64,000 bases of DNA from Embiotoca jacksoni (Eukaryota; Chordata; Actinopteri; Embiotocidae). The notes under the pieces were generated by a model that saw nothing but the letters and a program-made list of their open reading frames with translations, had not been told where the DNA came from and did no database searches. Below, piece after piece: positions 43,771 through 56,439 of the stretch (its first letter is position 1; every line of letters starts with the position of its first letter). The position numbers and the translations under genes were made by a program. The stretch is from positions 571,001-635,000 of the forward strand of contig JAKOON010000043.1 in assembly GCA_022577435.1 (NCBI GenBank), in the 5' to 3' direction.

Positions 43771-45975
43771 GTTGATCATTTTTGTTATTCCAACTTTCTG
43801 GCTGATAATGTCCCATAAAGCATTTCCTGTTATATTTATATTTCTTTGATGTAGCTCAACAATGTGCTTCTGGGCCTCCTCCACTGGTTGCCGGCCTCTA
43901 GTCCAGTGGGATCAATTTTCCTTTTGCTTTTGTTCTTTTTTTTCATGGCTGGAATCACGTTAAAACATGCAAACTCCTCATTTAAATACAACGATTTGCA
44001 GCTGATTTCAATGATGCAATTACTTTTAGTAAAATCACCTGCAAAACGGGTGCAAAATAAAGGTGCAAACTTTTGGAACAGACATGCAATCTAGAACCCT
44101 TTATTTGAGATCTTAGTAAATCAGGCCCTAAATGTGACATAGAACCAAAACAATGAGCTAAAAAGGCTAAAAAAAAAATCTCCAGAGCTAGAGAGCAGTA
44201 TATAGTGTTATAAACGAATGCTCTCACTTGTGATTTCCTTCAGTGTCATCCAATTCACATTTATATACCCTTCACATATATATTGCTTTCAAAGAAATCA
44301 GTTGATTTCTTCCAGTTGATCACAAATAGTTATGTAACAAACAAGTGAAAAATACAAGTCAGTGAAAAAATGCTCCCAAATCGGTGATCACTGAGAATTT
44401 GGATTGGCCCATTTGTACGGCCATGAATGTTTGAGGTCTGTGGAGAATGTGTCAGCGGCCTCCATGTGTGCAGGTTTTTGTCTGTGAGTCACTGAGAGCT
44501 CAGTACCATGCAGCAAATTGCATCTGTTCCTAATTACAGGGTGCTAATGAAAGCCTGTACTCCTGGTGGGCCGACTGAGGACCGGCTTGGCACCTCACCC
44601 CCCACCAGTCCGAGCAGGGAAGAGACTGACAACACACAGTCCCAAACAACATGAAATCCATCCAGAACGGCAGCAGCTGATTGGGATGGTGGAAGGACAG
44701 CTGCTGGACATACTGCAGTCGTCCGGTTTGTCCAGCGTTCGTCTTCATCGCTCCAGACTGCTGGCAGATTTCCGCCATAACTCACAATTATATTAGTCTT
44801 CTGAGTGCAGTTGACAGCAACATACATATTTTGAGCTGTCTACACATTTCTACTCGCTATTAAAAGTCCTTCAACGAAACAAAGTGCTGACCTATTCAGC
44901 AAGGTTGCAGACCAAGTTAACCTCACAACCCTGAGGTTGGATTTAAAACCTGTTTCTTAATTGACAATTTTTGGCTCCTTTTGTTGGGAGATCAGTTTGA
45001 AACATTGCAAAAAGCAGCAACAAATATCTGTTAACTAAGGTTCGGGAGCAGAGCCTCAACCACTCCTCTAATGACCAGGCAATCCCACAGTACATGTCCC
45101 TGGTTAACCGCTAGACTGTGCTTCATGCCATTGCTCTATTGCATCTAAAACAATCAAGAAAGAGAAGAAATTAAAAAAACATCAATGTTCCCTGGATCCT
45201 GATCTGCAGATCAATTAATCCAATTCGAGAGATGATCTGTTGGACAACGATTCTGCTGCTGTGATATACTGCTTGTAAGCTGCTTGTACTCAGCGATACA
45301 CATTCCTTGGCCTCATGGGCACTTCCATACATGTCAAACTAATGAGATCTCTGCAACTCCGACTTGATCTGAGGCTTTCTCTCCTCCATCCTCCACAAAG
45401 CCCAACAGCAGCACCACAGACGGAGATGTGGATGCCGACTGGAACCCTTTTTCCTTGTCAGCCTTTCTCCTTCACAACCTCCCCGACAGTCCTCCACTGG
45501 GCAATCAGGGCACGCCTCCTCCTCATCGGCCACTTCCATATCTAAACGCCTCATACTAACAGAGGCTGGATTGTCATCAGCATGCTCAAAAAGAGGAAAG
45601 GCATTCCCTGCAGTCACTTTGCCAATGAAACACAGTTGTTAGTTGTTCACCAAAACTTCAGTCACTATAAACTCTGGTTCCCGTTTCCAGCATCCTCCCC
45701 GGAGCCGACCACCTCCCGGATGGTCACTCGTGCACCATTAGCTCCCCTAATGCCAGGTTGTATTTCATCTAGATCTTCACAATAATTGCAGGATAAATTT
45801 TGCAAAGTTTCTATGATTTTTGTGTAAAAATGTACTCAACAGAAGCTTTCCTGAAAAAACGGAGGTGATTGGGTTTGTGGGAAATGTGGTCTCATGATGA
45901 GGAATATGTTCGAGTTGTAAGAGACTTCTCTTTATATTTGCACAAACATTATTATTTTACAACAGATGTAGCCTA
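43771..45975. other. Unassigned intergenic sequence
   Basis: About 2.2 kb. The open frames at 44530-44830 and 45315-45785 do not resemble any protein I know and lack supporting splice or start context. Part of 45870-45975 resembles 40687-40790. Confidence 0.4.
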
Positions 45976-46417
45976 CAACCCTGTTTCTGAAAAAAGTTGG
46001 GGCGTTGTGTAAAATCTAAATAATAACAGAATGCAATGATTTGCAAATTATGTACAACCATAATTAATTGAAAATAGGACAAGGACAACATATCAAATGT
46101 TGAAACTGAGAAATTCCATTGTTTTATGAAAAATATGTGATCATTAAGAATTTGATAGCAGTCAAAAGACTGGAAGAGTTGTGCAAGGCTAAAAGAAACA
46201 CCTGGTGGAACATCTTACAAATAATTAGGTCAATTGGCAACAGGTCAGTAACATGATTGGGTGTAAAAACAATATCCTAGAGAGTCTCTTAACAGTGAAG
46301 ATGGAGAGAGGTTCACCACTATGTGAAAAACGACATGGGAACATTGTTCACAATCTAAGAATAATGTTCCTCAACGTAAAACTACAAAGAATTAGTGGAT
46401 TTCATCGTCTACGGTTC

Positions 46418-46424
46418 ATAATAT
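46418..46424. other. Target-site duplication of the SINE (left copy)
   Basis: ATAATAT at 46418-46424 is repeated at 46718-46724, directly flanking the SINE. The sister transposon copy at 53111 lacks the SINE and the second copy of this sequence. Confidence 0.85.
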
Positions 46425-46717
46425 GGGCGGCACGGTGGTGCAGTGGTTAGCACTGTCACCTCACAGCAAAAAGGTTCTGGGTTCGAATCCGGTCCTGGGC
46501 CTTTCTGTGCGGAGTTTGCATGTTCTCCCTGTGCTTGCGTGGGTTCTCTCCGGGTTCTCCGGCTTCCTCCCATCATCCAAAAACATGCACCTCAGGTCAG
46601 GTTACCTGGCGCCGCGCTAGTGGCAGCCTGCTGCAGCAGCTCCCCCCTGAGAGCCCCCCTGCTGTAGTGAAGACATTTCCCCTCGGGGATTAATAAAGTG
46701 TATAAAATCAAAATCAA
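46425..46717 (+). mobile_element. tRNA-headed SINE with LINE-type 3' tail
   Basis: The head GGGCGGCACGGTGGTGCAGT carries a box A-like TGGTGCAGTGG, and GGTTCGAATCC about 40 bases on is a good box B, so a polymerase III promoter is present. The body (GGAGTTTGCATGTTCTCCCT, CTCCGGCTTCCTCCCATCAT) belongs to a very common teleost repeat. The 3' end TTTCCCCTCGGGGATTAATAAAGT is the same 24-base tail as the two Rex1-like LINEs in this window (split here for length: TTTCCCCTCGGG + GATTAATAAAGT). It ends in an A/TCAAA-rich tail and is flanked by a 7-bp target duplication. Confidence 0.85.
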
Positions 46718-47705
46718 ATAATATCATTAAAAGATTCAGAGAATCTGGAGAAATCTCTGAACACAAGGGACAAGTCTGGAAACCAATATTGGATGGTGGT
46801 GATCTTCGGGCCCTCAGGCAGCACTGCATTAAAAACACACTATTCTGGAGTGGAAATCACTGCATGGGCTCAGGAACACTTGTGAAAACCATCGTCTGTG
46901 AACACAGTTCATCGCTGCGTCCACAAATGATGTTAAAACTCTCCAAAGAAGAAACCAGATAGAAACATGATCCAGAAACACCGCCGCCTTCTCTGGACTG
47001 AGATCATTGAAGATGGACTGAGGTGAAGTGGACAACTGTCCTGAGGTCTGATGGATCACAATCTGAGATTCTGTTTGGAAATCATGGACGCTGCATCCTC
47101 CAGGTTAAAGAGGAGAGGGACCATCCAGCTTGCTATTAGCACAAAGTTCAAAGGCCAGCCTACATGATGAGGGAAAGCTTTGCTCATTTCAACAAGAAAA
47201 TGCCAGCCACATTCTGCACATATTCCAACAGCATGGCTCCGTAGTAGAAGAGTCCGCTGATAAACTGGCCTCCTGCAGTCCAGACCTGTCAATCATTGAA
47301 AACATCTGGAGCATCAGGACATGAAAAATACAATTAAGGAGGCCCCGAAATGTTGAGCAGCTGAAATCATATGTCAGGCAAGAATTGGACAACATTTCAC
47401 TTTCAAAACTCTCGCAACTAGTCTCTTCAGTTCCCAGACCCTTACAGAGTGTAGAAAAGGTGATGCAACACAGTGGTAAACATGCCCATATCCCAATTTT
47501 TTGAGACGTGTTGTTGGCATCAAATTAAAAATGATCACATATTTTTCATAAAACAATAACATTTCTGTTTCAACATTTGATATGTTGTATTTGGTCTATT
47601 TTCAATTAAACTGGTTTTACATGATTTGCAAATAATAACACAAAAAAATATTCAGTTTTTTTACATTTTACACAATGTCCCAAGGTTTTTGGAGAAGGGG
47701 TTGTC

Positions 47706-48270
47706 TCTATTCGATATTACAGATTCTTCTGTTTTGTGAGAGAGCACGTTAGTCCAGTTTTAGCTGCTCTGTAACACAGAGGTCTGTCTTTAAGATCCTC
47801 CTCCTGACATACAAAGCTCTAAAAGTTACATTGCCAACTCTCTAGCAAACTATGTGCCTTGAAGAACTTTGCGATCATCTGCATATATGTTATTGGAGGT
47901 TCCCAGAAACAGCTGAAATAAAATCAGACATGCAGTTTTTATCAGTTCTGCTCCAAAGCTGTGGAACACAATACCTGTAAAGATCAGTGAAGCCAGCTCA
48001 GTGAATACTTTTAAAAGAAAGGTCAAAACATATCTCTTTACTTTAGCCTAAGGCTCTCGCTCTTGGCTGCAGTTTACACTAGCAGGCCTTTAAAATGCAT
48101 TTATTTTATTCTATATTTTAATGTTTTATTTTTTCATGTCTTGTCTTGTGTTTAATTTTGTCTGCTCATATGCATTTTGTTTCTTTTTTATATTTTTTAA
48201 TTACATTTTAACATGTTTTTATGCTTCTTTATATCAGTTTTTATGTGAAACACTACCTGTATTCATATGG
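47706..48270 (+). mobile_element. L2-like LINE 3' fragment
   Basis: From about 47760 the readings FKILLLTYKAL, then, after frame changes, a VPRNS-like segment, SVLLQSCGTQYL and an LFTLA-type end match the last 100 or so residues of L2-type polymerases. An AT-rich 3' UTR and TTTTTATGTGAAACACT follow. It is frameshifted and lacks its terminal tail. Confidence 0.65.
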
Positions 48271-49879
48271 TTTTCAAAGTCATTACTGTATCCAGGTTTC
48301 TGATATGTGTTTGGGTATGAGTTCGAAACAATGCATATACAATGTTTGAGTAGTTAACTTGTATTGCTCCCTCGGTGAAAGCATCTTGTGCTTTAAGTGA
48401 GGGCTCAGTTCATTTTTTGTCTTTTCCTATTCCTTCCTTTGTTACAGAATTATGAGAACTATCTGGAAGGTTTGCTCTGGGAGGTGGGGTGTTCAACTCA
48501 AGCAGGGACCCTCAATGTTGCTAATTCATTTACAGATTTAATTAGATGGATGGAGCCCTTGCCGTTATTAAAACAGGGAGGGAGAGAATGTTGCCAGCAC
48601 TACAGGACTTTTTAATTACAACTCCACATCCCTGCTTGCTGACGTCTGGGGAACCAGTTAATTAAAATCCTCATTATTTTACTTTTAATTAGTTCCCCCC
48701 TCTTTTGTTTCCTTGCACCATATGGCAATGTTCTGTGGTCAAATCAACTTAATTGAGCTAATTAAGTTGATCAGTTTAATTATTCAAAGTACTCTGATTG
48801 GGTGGAATTCTTACCCCATCCCCCTCCCAACCCACGCCTGCTTCAGATTCCCACTTTACAGTGAAATTCATTGCATATCATTTTCATATCATTGCAAACG
48901 GTAGCAGAATATTAAAGTACATTTTCCCATAGGTGCATGTTGAGGGCACAATCTTTTTTCCAGACACAATTTAACTCAACAAAAAAGTGCATGTAATTCA
49001 GTACTACTACTACTACTTTACTATTGACCTCCAGAACATGGTGGCAGTTATATACAGCAAATGCTGATCTTTCACTTGAGGACAGAAGTTCTGAGAGTCA
49101 ATGAGTGAATAGGGTACTTTTTTAAACAAGATTTAACAATATATATACAATTATTGCAATTTGATTACAAAAGCACCCTCAGTCATGATCCTTTGTTGAT
49201 GTCTCACTAGATTTGAAGTGAAGTGTGCAAACCAGCAATGGACTCATTAATAAACATGCATCATTAATTAACTGCCGGCAAACAGCTACAGATGCTGCTG
49301 GACTATAAAGGCAGAGATTACTTGAGTGAAGGTATCATCACTAAACTATTTACATCTTCAAGGACGTTGCTCTCTGAAAATGCTACTCGAGCATTAAAAC
49401 ATGTACCAGCTGTTTAAAGTCTTTTCCCCGCAGGCACGCAGGCTGATAATACCGACACATACTGCACATACAGTGTGTAACAACACTGACCGTATCCCTG
49501 CAGGCTTTAACTCCCAGTTAGAGTGGACTTCCACATATAAATCTTATTAATTCCTTTACTCTATGCTGGCAGAGTGAAATGAATCCAATGAGCTCACATA
49601 TAAAGTTAAGAGCAATTTGTGGGCCATGATGTATACAAAATTAGAAACATACTCCCCTGCCAGTTTATTAAGAACGGCTAGCTAAAACGATGTGTTCTAG
49701 TGATAAAACGTGGAGGATATTTTTGGCACAATGCACAAAGAACAATCAAAGTACAGCTGCAGGTGTTTGTTCATAACACAAAGTTTTCAACAAATGAATT
49801 TATTTCAACTTGATGATGACTCTAGCAGTTCATCCAGCGGTGGTGAGACATTTAATTTAGGACTGACTTGATCTGAATG
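48271..49879. other. Unassigned AT-rich sequence with candidate regulatory stretch
   Basis: About 48600-48800 is dense in TTAATTA-type cores (GTTAATTAAAATCCTCATTA, ACTTTTAATTAGTTCCCC, CTTAATTGAGCTAATTAAGT). The rest is AT-rich with no gene or known repeat. Confidence 0.3.
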
Positions 49880-50110
49880 AATCAATACAAGATTTTATTG
49901 AATAAAATTCCTTTTCAACAGGAGGAAACCCCCAACAGATCCAGGCTAAGAGGTGAGCGGCCATCTGCCTCGACCAGTTGGGTTGAGGGGAGAGCAGAGA
50001 GAAAGGGACAGAGCCAAAAGACATGACAGTAAACATCAGGTAGGTTGGTGGTATACTGTTAACAGGAGCGGATTCAAATGAGCTCCACTTGGGCACCGGA
50101 TAAGAAGATT
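49880..50110 (-). mobile_element. Diverged LINE 3' end fragment (minus strand)
   Basis: On the + strand it has ATTTTATTGAATAAAATTCC, CAACAGGAGGAAACCCCCAA CAGATCCAGGCTAAGAGGTG, AGCGGCCATCTGCCTCGACC and AGAGCAGAGAGAAAG. It is the same family as 32981-33535 with a single VNTR unit, so an old unexpanded copy. Confidence 0.65.
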
Positions 50111-50565
50111 GGATGGAGATGAGGCAGAGGAGGGTCACAGCGAATCACCTTCAAATCACAGCTGATGCAGAAGAGAGGAGAACAGATTTACATTTTTATA
50201 GATAAAATGATTGGCTGATTGAGATAGAGGCATAATTTAAGGCTAACTACATGTTTGTTAGACTCATTACACCATTCTAAACTCTCTACAAGCAATATGT
50301 GTAAAAACCCTGAGGATTTTATTATAACATCATCCCAATGCAACATTTTTAATGCACCAGGTTTTTGATTTTCAACTCAAGTGAGCGGTATCTTCAGGTT
50401 TAGTTGAAGCTTTCTCCCTGGAAATTCATTTAAACCCCGGATCCTTCAAACAGCTCCTGTTCACCAGGGAAAGTTCCTGCGATGGAAATGCAACCTTTTT
50501 TCTCAGATTAGTGTCTGTAATATTCTTTCATTCATTGAGTCAGACTGGCTGCTTTGTTTACATCC
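50111..50565. other. Unassigned intergenic sequence
   Basis: No gene, tandem repeat or known element recognised. Confidence 0.4.
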
Positions 50566-51130
50566 AAGCGGCAACCTACCGTGACATCACCCAATGCTTT
50601 GTGAACTGCTTAAGCTTCAAGTTCGGCCGTCGCCATCTTGGCTTTTTAAAACCAGAAGTGACCATATTTAGACGAGGTGGGGAACAGCGAGGGGTGGCTG
50701 ACTAAATCAACACTGTGGCCTATCGCAAAAAACCTGACCGCACCCCATATATGGCACTCAAATCAGACATGCCCCCAAAATACATGGCTTTTTGAGGCCT
50801 AATAGCTCAATAATTATTAGATTATTTCAAAATGAATGAAAAGAAGCAAAAAAAATGTATTGACTTTGTAGTTCATGAGAGAAGTTGAGTGTAGTCTTTG
50901 GACCCAGAGATTTTTACTCCCAGCAACCCTCAGTGGTATTGCACTTCATGCCACTTCCACGTAGACTATATATGGAAGTGGGCGGAGCCTATGGGTCTGA
51001 AAAGTGAAGCCTGTGTTTACGCAAAGGGCCTTGACACCTATTCCTAAAGTTTCAGCCATCACTTTTTATATCTGCTTTTGAAGTCATCCTTTGTCATATT
51101 CCTAGGTTGACAGCGAACATAAATGGTTTG
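50566..51130. mobile_element. Possible non-autonomous dispersed repeat
   Basis: GCAACCTACCGTGACATCAC, CGCCATCTTGGCTTTTTAAA ACCAGAAGTGACC and TATATGGAAGTGGGCGGAGC CTATGGGTCTGAAAAGTGAAG resemble phrases I know from a repeat common in fish genomes. The ends and class are not determined. Confidence 0.4.
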
Positions 51131-53110
51131 TGAGTTTACAAATATCTTGCAAATAAATGTAAAGCCTACGAGTGCAGCTGAAATTCCATCTGCAAAATAA
51201 AGACAGAAAAATAAAGCTGCAGAGTGAGCTGGGGTCACGGCTGGAGGCTAAAACATATTGAACACATTCATTTACAGTTATAAGCTTTGCATTACTTTAG
51301 CTCTTAGCATAATTTCTTTTGTTGTTTTTGTTGATTTCACACAGTTGTGGTGAAGGTAGTTTGGCAAGCTCATCTTGTCTGTGCTGATAGGAAATCAATT
51401 ATTTACTCCATGTTTGCGATCTTGAAAAGCACAAGACAAATTCATTAACGCATGCAAATGAGTTAAATTACAATTATCTCCATATCTTGATAAGCAAAGA
51501 GGGGGTTCTCTCAATTGCTCTCCATGGGGCAGGTTCCATCCCACCCTCAAACCAATCAAGCCTCATCTGCATTTCACTAATTAGCCTGATGAATTCAAGA
51601 AGCAATTAACGACGCAGCCGAGATGAGCGATTAGGATAAAAGTTTTGAAGGGGTATGACTTCCAGCCCCATATGTACATGTACGGTACACGTATGAAGAA
51701 GGAAGGATGTTTCAGGTGTATGTCCATGAGAGCAGATCAATGAAATTTAATCTTCCATCTCTTTATCTCAGTACACTTCAATTACAATTAAACAAACTAT
51801 TTCTGCAATGGTTGTTTTTCCAACGGCAATGGACACAAATCCACAAAGGCTTTAGCTAAATAAAAGTGTTTTTTTAGAGTCCTGGATAAGACACAAACTT
51901 TTGGTAATGTCATGAATTAAATGCTAAATAATACCCATTGTATCCTACCATAACAAAATAAATATAGTAAGTAAGGCTTTCTTTCTTTCCCATTATTGGG
52001 AACAGCCTTAAGCTCCTTAATGTAGTCTTCATGGACAAATGTGGATAATTTTTGTAAAGTTGAACACAATGGCTATCAATGTTCAAAGCTGCAATAATCA
52101 GCAGGTTATTCAAATTCAAACAGGCGACTGTGTGAAATGTGAAAAGCGTAGACTTAAAACCAGCAGATACAAAAGAAGCAACATTGGGAACGTCATCTGG
52201 AAACCACAAATATCTTTTCAAAATTTGTCGAGCCATTTCAGTCTGAATCAACCAATATTTCCATCTGTTGAACTTAACAACTGGATTTTAGCCAAGAATC
52301 AAAGTCATGATGTCACGATCCAGGCTGTCTCCGTCTGTTCTCTAGCTTCAGTAACTCCTTCAGCATTTCATTCATGGTCTCATCGTTCCCTTCCATATTT
52401 CAGTGTGGGAATGATTATCCTAATCCTTGAGTTGAAGTTGTCATTCTTTTAAAATCATTTTGTACATTAGGAGTTGACTGTAGTGTCCAGGTGGTTTGGT
52501 GTTACACCGAACTCTGCGACCCATCAGATTTTGTGCCTGATCCTGTTGGTTAGTTTGAGGCAAGAGGTGTGAGGGTAAGAATATATAAGGTTACAGAATC
52601 CGATGGGGAATAGTGTAACACTAGTAGTTTGGTATCATTTAGCAAAATATATAATTTAATTAAGGTTCTCGCAGTACTGTTAGTAAATAGTTGTTTCCCC
52701 CCCCCCCTGAAAGTAACGGTTGTAAAGTTAGATTGTATGCACCTGGTAATGCAAAGATTTAAAAAAGAAAATGTGATCGGTAACGCCTATATTTTATATC
52801 ATAGCTTGTTCATCTCCCTTTATAGGGACCAGAATAGCAAGAAAACAACCACAGCAGAACCATATATCGATGCAATGTGGACTGTTTCTCAATGCAGTTT
52901 GTATTTGTGTCATTAGCTGCACTCCAAATCAGTTTTTTTATTTTTTTATTTTCCAAGCAAGGCTGGTTTGTTTACGACATAAAAATGCTTCAGTTTGGTA
53001 GACAGCGAGATGATGAGAAAATGGAGCTCATCACACAACTATTCTGACAGGTCTGACGCAGATCAACAAACAGCAAACTACAGATATTAACACCGTCAGC
53101 AATGTTATAA
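51131..53110. other. Unassigned sequence with candidate regulatory stretch
   Basis: About 51420-51650 is unique sequence with ATGCAAATGAGTTAAATTAC (octamer-like), TCACTAATTAGCCTGATGAA and AAGCAATTAACGACGCAGCC, features typical of developmental enhancers. The remainder has no gene or known repeat. Confidence 0.3.
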
Positions 53111-54475
53111 AACCCCGACAACAGAAGAGTTGGCTGCTGCCAAGAGTGTAAATAAAAACAGAATGCGATGATTTGCAAATCATGGAAATTATTTAATTGA
53201 AAAACAAAAACAACATATTTGTTGATACTGAGACATTTTATTGTTTTATGAAAATATATGGTCATTTATTCAAACAAGTTGGGACAGGGGCAACAAAACA
53301 CTGGAAAAGTTGTGTGGTGCAAAAGAAAACTGATTAGGTTGATTGGCAACAGATCAGTAGCATGATTGGGTATAAAAAGAGCATCCCAGACAGGCGGAGT
53401 TTCTCAGCAGTGAAGATGGGGAGAGGTTCACCACTCTGAAAGACTGCATGGTCAAAGATTTTGGAGATTTCATCATCTACAGTACATAAAAACATTAAAA
53501 GATTCAGAGAATCTGGAGAAATCTCTGAACACAAGGGACAAGTCTGGAAACCAATATTGGATGGTGGTGATGTTCGGGCCCTCAGGCAGCACTGCATTAA
53601 AAACACACTATTCTGGAGTGGAAATCACTGCATGGGCTCAGGAACACTTGTGAAAACCATCGTCTGTGAACACAGTTCATCGCTGCGTCCACAAATGATG
53701 TTAAAACTCTCCAAAGAAGAAACCAGATAGAAACATGATCCAGAAACACCGCCGCCTTCTCTGGACCGAGATCATTGAAGATGGACTGAGGTGAAGTGGA
53801 CAACTGTCCTGAGGTCTGATGGATCACAATCTGAGGTTATGTTTGGAAATCATGGACGCTGCATCCTCCAGGTTAAAGAGGAGAGGGACCATCCAGCTTG
53901 CTATTAGCACAAAGTTCAAAGGCCAGCCTACATGATGAGGGAAAGCTTTGCTCATTTCAACAAGAAAATGCCAGCCACATTCTGCACATATTCCAACAGC
54001 ATGGCTCCGTAGTAGAAGAGTCCGCTGATAAACTGGCCTCCTGCAGTCCAGACCTGTCAATCATTGAAAACATCCAGAGCATCATGAAATAAAAAACACC
54101 AAAATGGACCTTATGAACTGTTGAGCAGCTGAATCCTCTGTCAGGCAAGAATGGGACCACATTTTACTTTCAAAACTCCAGAACTGGTCTTCTCAGTTCC
54201 CAGATGTTTACAGTGTTGTTAAAAGAAGAGGTGATGCAGCACAGTGGTAAACATGCCCCCCCTGTCCCAACTTTTTTGAAATGTGTTGCTGGCATCTAAT
54301 TCAAAATGAGCACATATGTCCCAAAAAACAACAAAAATATCTCAGTTTCAATATTTGATATGTATTCTTTTGTTCTATTTTCATTTTCATATGGGTTTAC
54401 ATGATTTGAAAATCATTACAATCTGTTTCTATTTACATTTTACACAGCGTCCCAACCTTTTTGGAAACAGGGTTG
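53111..54475 (+). mobile_element. Decayed Tc1-class DNA transposon, SINE-free sister copy
   Basis: This is the same family as 45976-47703 and more than 90 per cent alike by eye over 53490-54090. The right end CCCAACCTTTTTGGAAACAG GGTTG is followed by TA (54476-54477). The left end is degraded (AAAACCCCGACAACAGAAGAGTTGG, split over 53110-53133). Transposase remnants FRESGEISEHKG, LFGNHGRC and CSPDLSIIENI are present with the same stops, so both copies descend from an already broken source or share ancient damage. Confidence 0.82.
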
Positions 54476-54477
54476 TA

Positions 54478-56439
54478 CAGAGCAGAACTGTGTAAAAAAA
54501 ACCATTATCAGCTGGGACTAAACGCCTGCATCACATTCTGAATAACAGGCACACAAAGAGGACCAGTACAGATACTGACAAGGTCAATAAAAACTTTATG
54601 GATTTTTTTGATGGTCCACCTATCCACTGAGGCGGCGGCCAATGTTTTTTTTTTTTATGTCCCTGTATGCTCGTTAGTCTGTACATCCCTGACGTTACAC
54701 AATTAGCTGCCTTTATAAGCAATCGCTACAAAGCCATCGTTAGCAGTAACAGCTGTTTACTCTTTATCTTTGGCCAAGAATTTCACCCTTTGTTCTGTTT
54801 ATAGTTCCATTCATCATCATAAGTGAGAATATGCTCCTTCTTCGTCCTCTCAAATCACTAATATTGAAGCATCAGTGTGTATGTGACTAATGTACAGCTA
54901 CCAAAGGTGGAGCTGGTTTGGGCTGCTCCATATAAAGTTTTAGAAACAGGGACCAGATACTGTAAATCTGAGCGGTCATGAGAAGATCAGAAGTTGGGAT
55001 TTGGTTGAATTAAACTGAATTAAACTCAAAGCTGCTGGTAGAATCTGCATTGTGGCATATTGAGTGCTATTCATTCATTTTCATTCATTATTACTTCATC
55101 TGAAGAAAAAATTTGACAAACGTAGACAAAACAAACATCATTCAAGTCGATTCAGGGGGAAACTTGGTGCGACTGGTTTGCAGAAGAGTCATGAGTGAAA
55201 AAGCAGAGGAATGCGTTCACCCTGTGTCATTATGAAAGAGCACTTTGAAACACTACCATTAAAAGCCTCATTGTTACTGTGAATGTGAAGCTAATTGGAC
55301 TAACCCTGTGAGAGGGAGCTGCTGAGGCCCGTTAATTTGAAGAGTCGCAGCTGGCTACTCATGTGTGCCTCTACCCGTCCTGGCTGCTTCACTTCCAGCC
55401 TTTAATTTAGCGCCGTTAGAAAACCACATAAACAATATGGAAAAGCAATGAGACATCCTAAAATTAGTGTGGATGTTAAAGTTTTCATGCCAAATGTACA
55501 TATATATATAAAAAAAAAAGGCTAATTTAAAGGCACATTTCATGCCAAAAGCAATCAGAGCATGTAAAGATCAGAGACCATGTTGAAAATGTTCAAGTTT
55601 GATGTTTTAATTTGAAGGGTCAGAGAACAGGGGAACATGAAAGTTTTTATGGTTGAAAACAATGCATATATTATGTCTCATACTTCCTGTTTTGAATTTT
55701 TTTTTTTGCTATAGAGAGCACAAACTGCAGGCTGCAGGTGCCCAAAGGAAAAAGCTCCCTCCCTTTTAATTAGACCAACTCACCAGATTAGGCCTCATTA
55801 GGCTGCAACACTGGAGTGCAGCTGAAGCCCATGTAGGCCTCCAGCGCATCCCACTTTAATTGCTTCCGTAATGGCCACGGCTCGGGCCTTTGAAATCCCA
55901 TTCCTGTGGGTAATCAGCCATGTTTCTCTGAGAACCACAAGCGTTTCTTTACTTACCCCCTCAGTCTGAAGCAGCTAGCTCTCTGCTACACATGGACTGT
56001 AGCTTTTAGCCCAATCCTGCTCATTTCCATCACACATCCATCAATCACATGTTAGATATGGCTGAATGGTATTATTGTTGTTTCTGACAGGACTCATTCT
56101 CTTTTTATACACAGTTTAGGGGAATAAAACTCAGATTTGATTGAAAAAAAAAGTGTGAACAGATCAGTTTGAAGTATTGCTGATGTCTGGAAAACAAACA
56201 AAGTTTAGAGGTTGCTCTTCTTCATACTTCATCCTCTGGGGACGTGAATGTCAATTCATCCACTATTTGATGATGATGATGATGGTCATTTTTTAACACA
56301 TATATTACATTTCCAGGTGCCAAGTTCTGCCTTCCAGTCTGTTTCGTGCTCGTATGAAATGTTGGTATATCTCAGAAACATCTTGGAATAATAAGTCTCA
56401 AAGTAATAGTGGCCAACACAAACAAATATATTTTAGTTA
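54478..56439. other. Unassigned sequence with candidate regulatory stretch
   Basis: About 55730-55930 (CTCCCTCCCTTTTAATTAGA, GATTAGGCCTCATTAGGCTG, CCACTTTAATTGCTTCCGTA, GTGGGTAATCAGCCATG) is unique and rich in homeodomain-type cores. Elsewhere nothing is recognised. Confidence 0.3.

Larger units (their letters stand above)
45976..47703 (+). mobile_element. Decayed Tc1-class DNA transposon with nested SINE
   Basis: The ends are CAACCCTGTTTCTG and, inverted, CAACCCCTTCTCC, with a TA before the left end (45974-45975). The inverted repeats extend about 200 bases (both contain GTGTAAAAT, ATTTGCAAAT and ACAACATATCAAATGTTGAA on the matching strand). The interior carries transposase remnants: FRESGEISEHKG, then LFGNHGRC, then CSPDLSIIENIW, which is the Tc1 glutamate motif, and a C-terminal VEQLKS reading. 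There are stops and internal deletions throughout. A 293-bp SINE interrupts it at 46425-46717. Confidence 0.85.

Noticed and set aside
44530..44863. Short open frames on both strands near 44.6 kb
   Set aside because: No recognisable protein, no splice context; open on both strands by chance.
46425..46510. tRNA gene
   Set aside because: Box A- and box B-like motifs are present but no cloverleaf can be drawn, and the sequence continues into a SINE body with a target-site duplication.
53461..53730. Host gene containing FRESGEISEHKG
   Set aside because: Remnant of a Tc1-class transposase, present twice in the window with the same stops.
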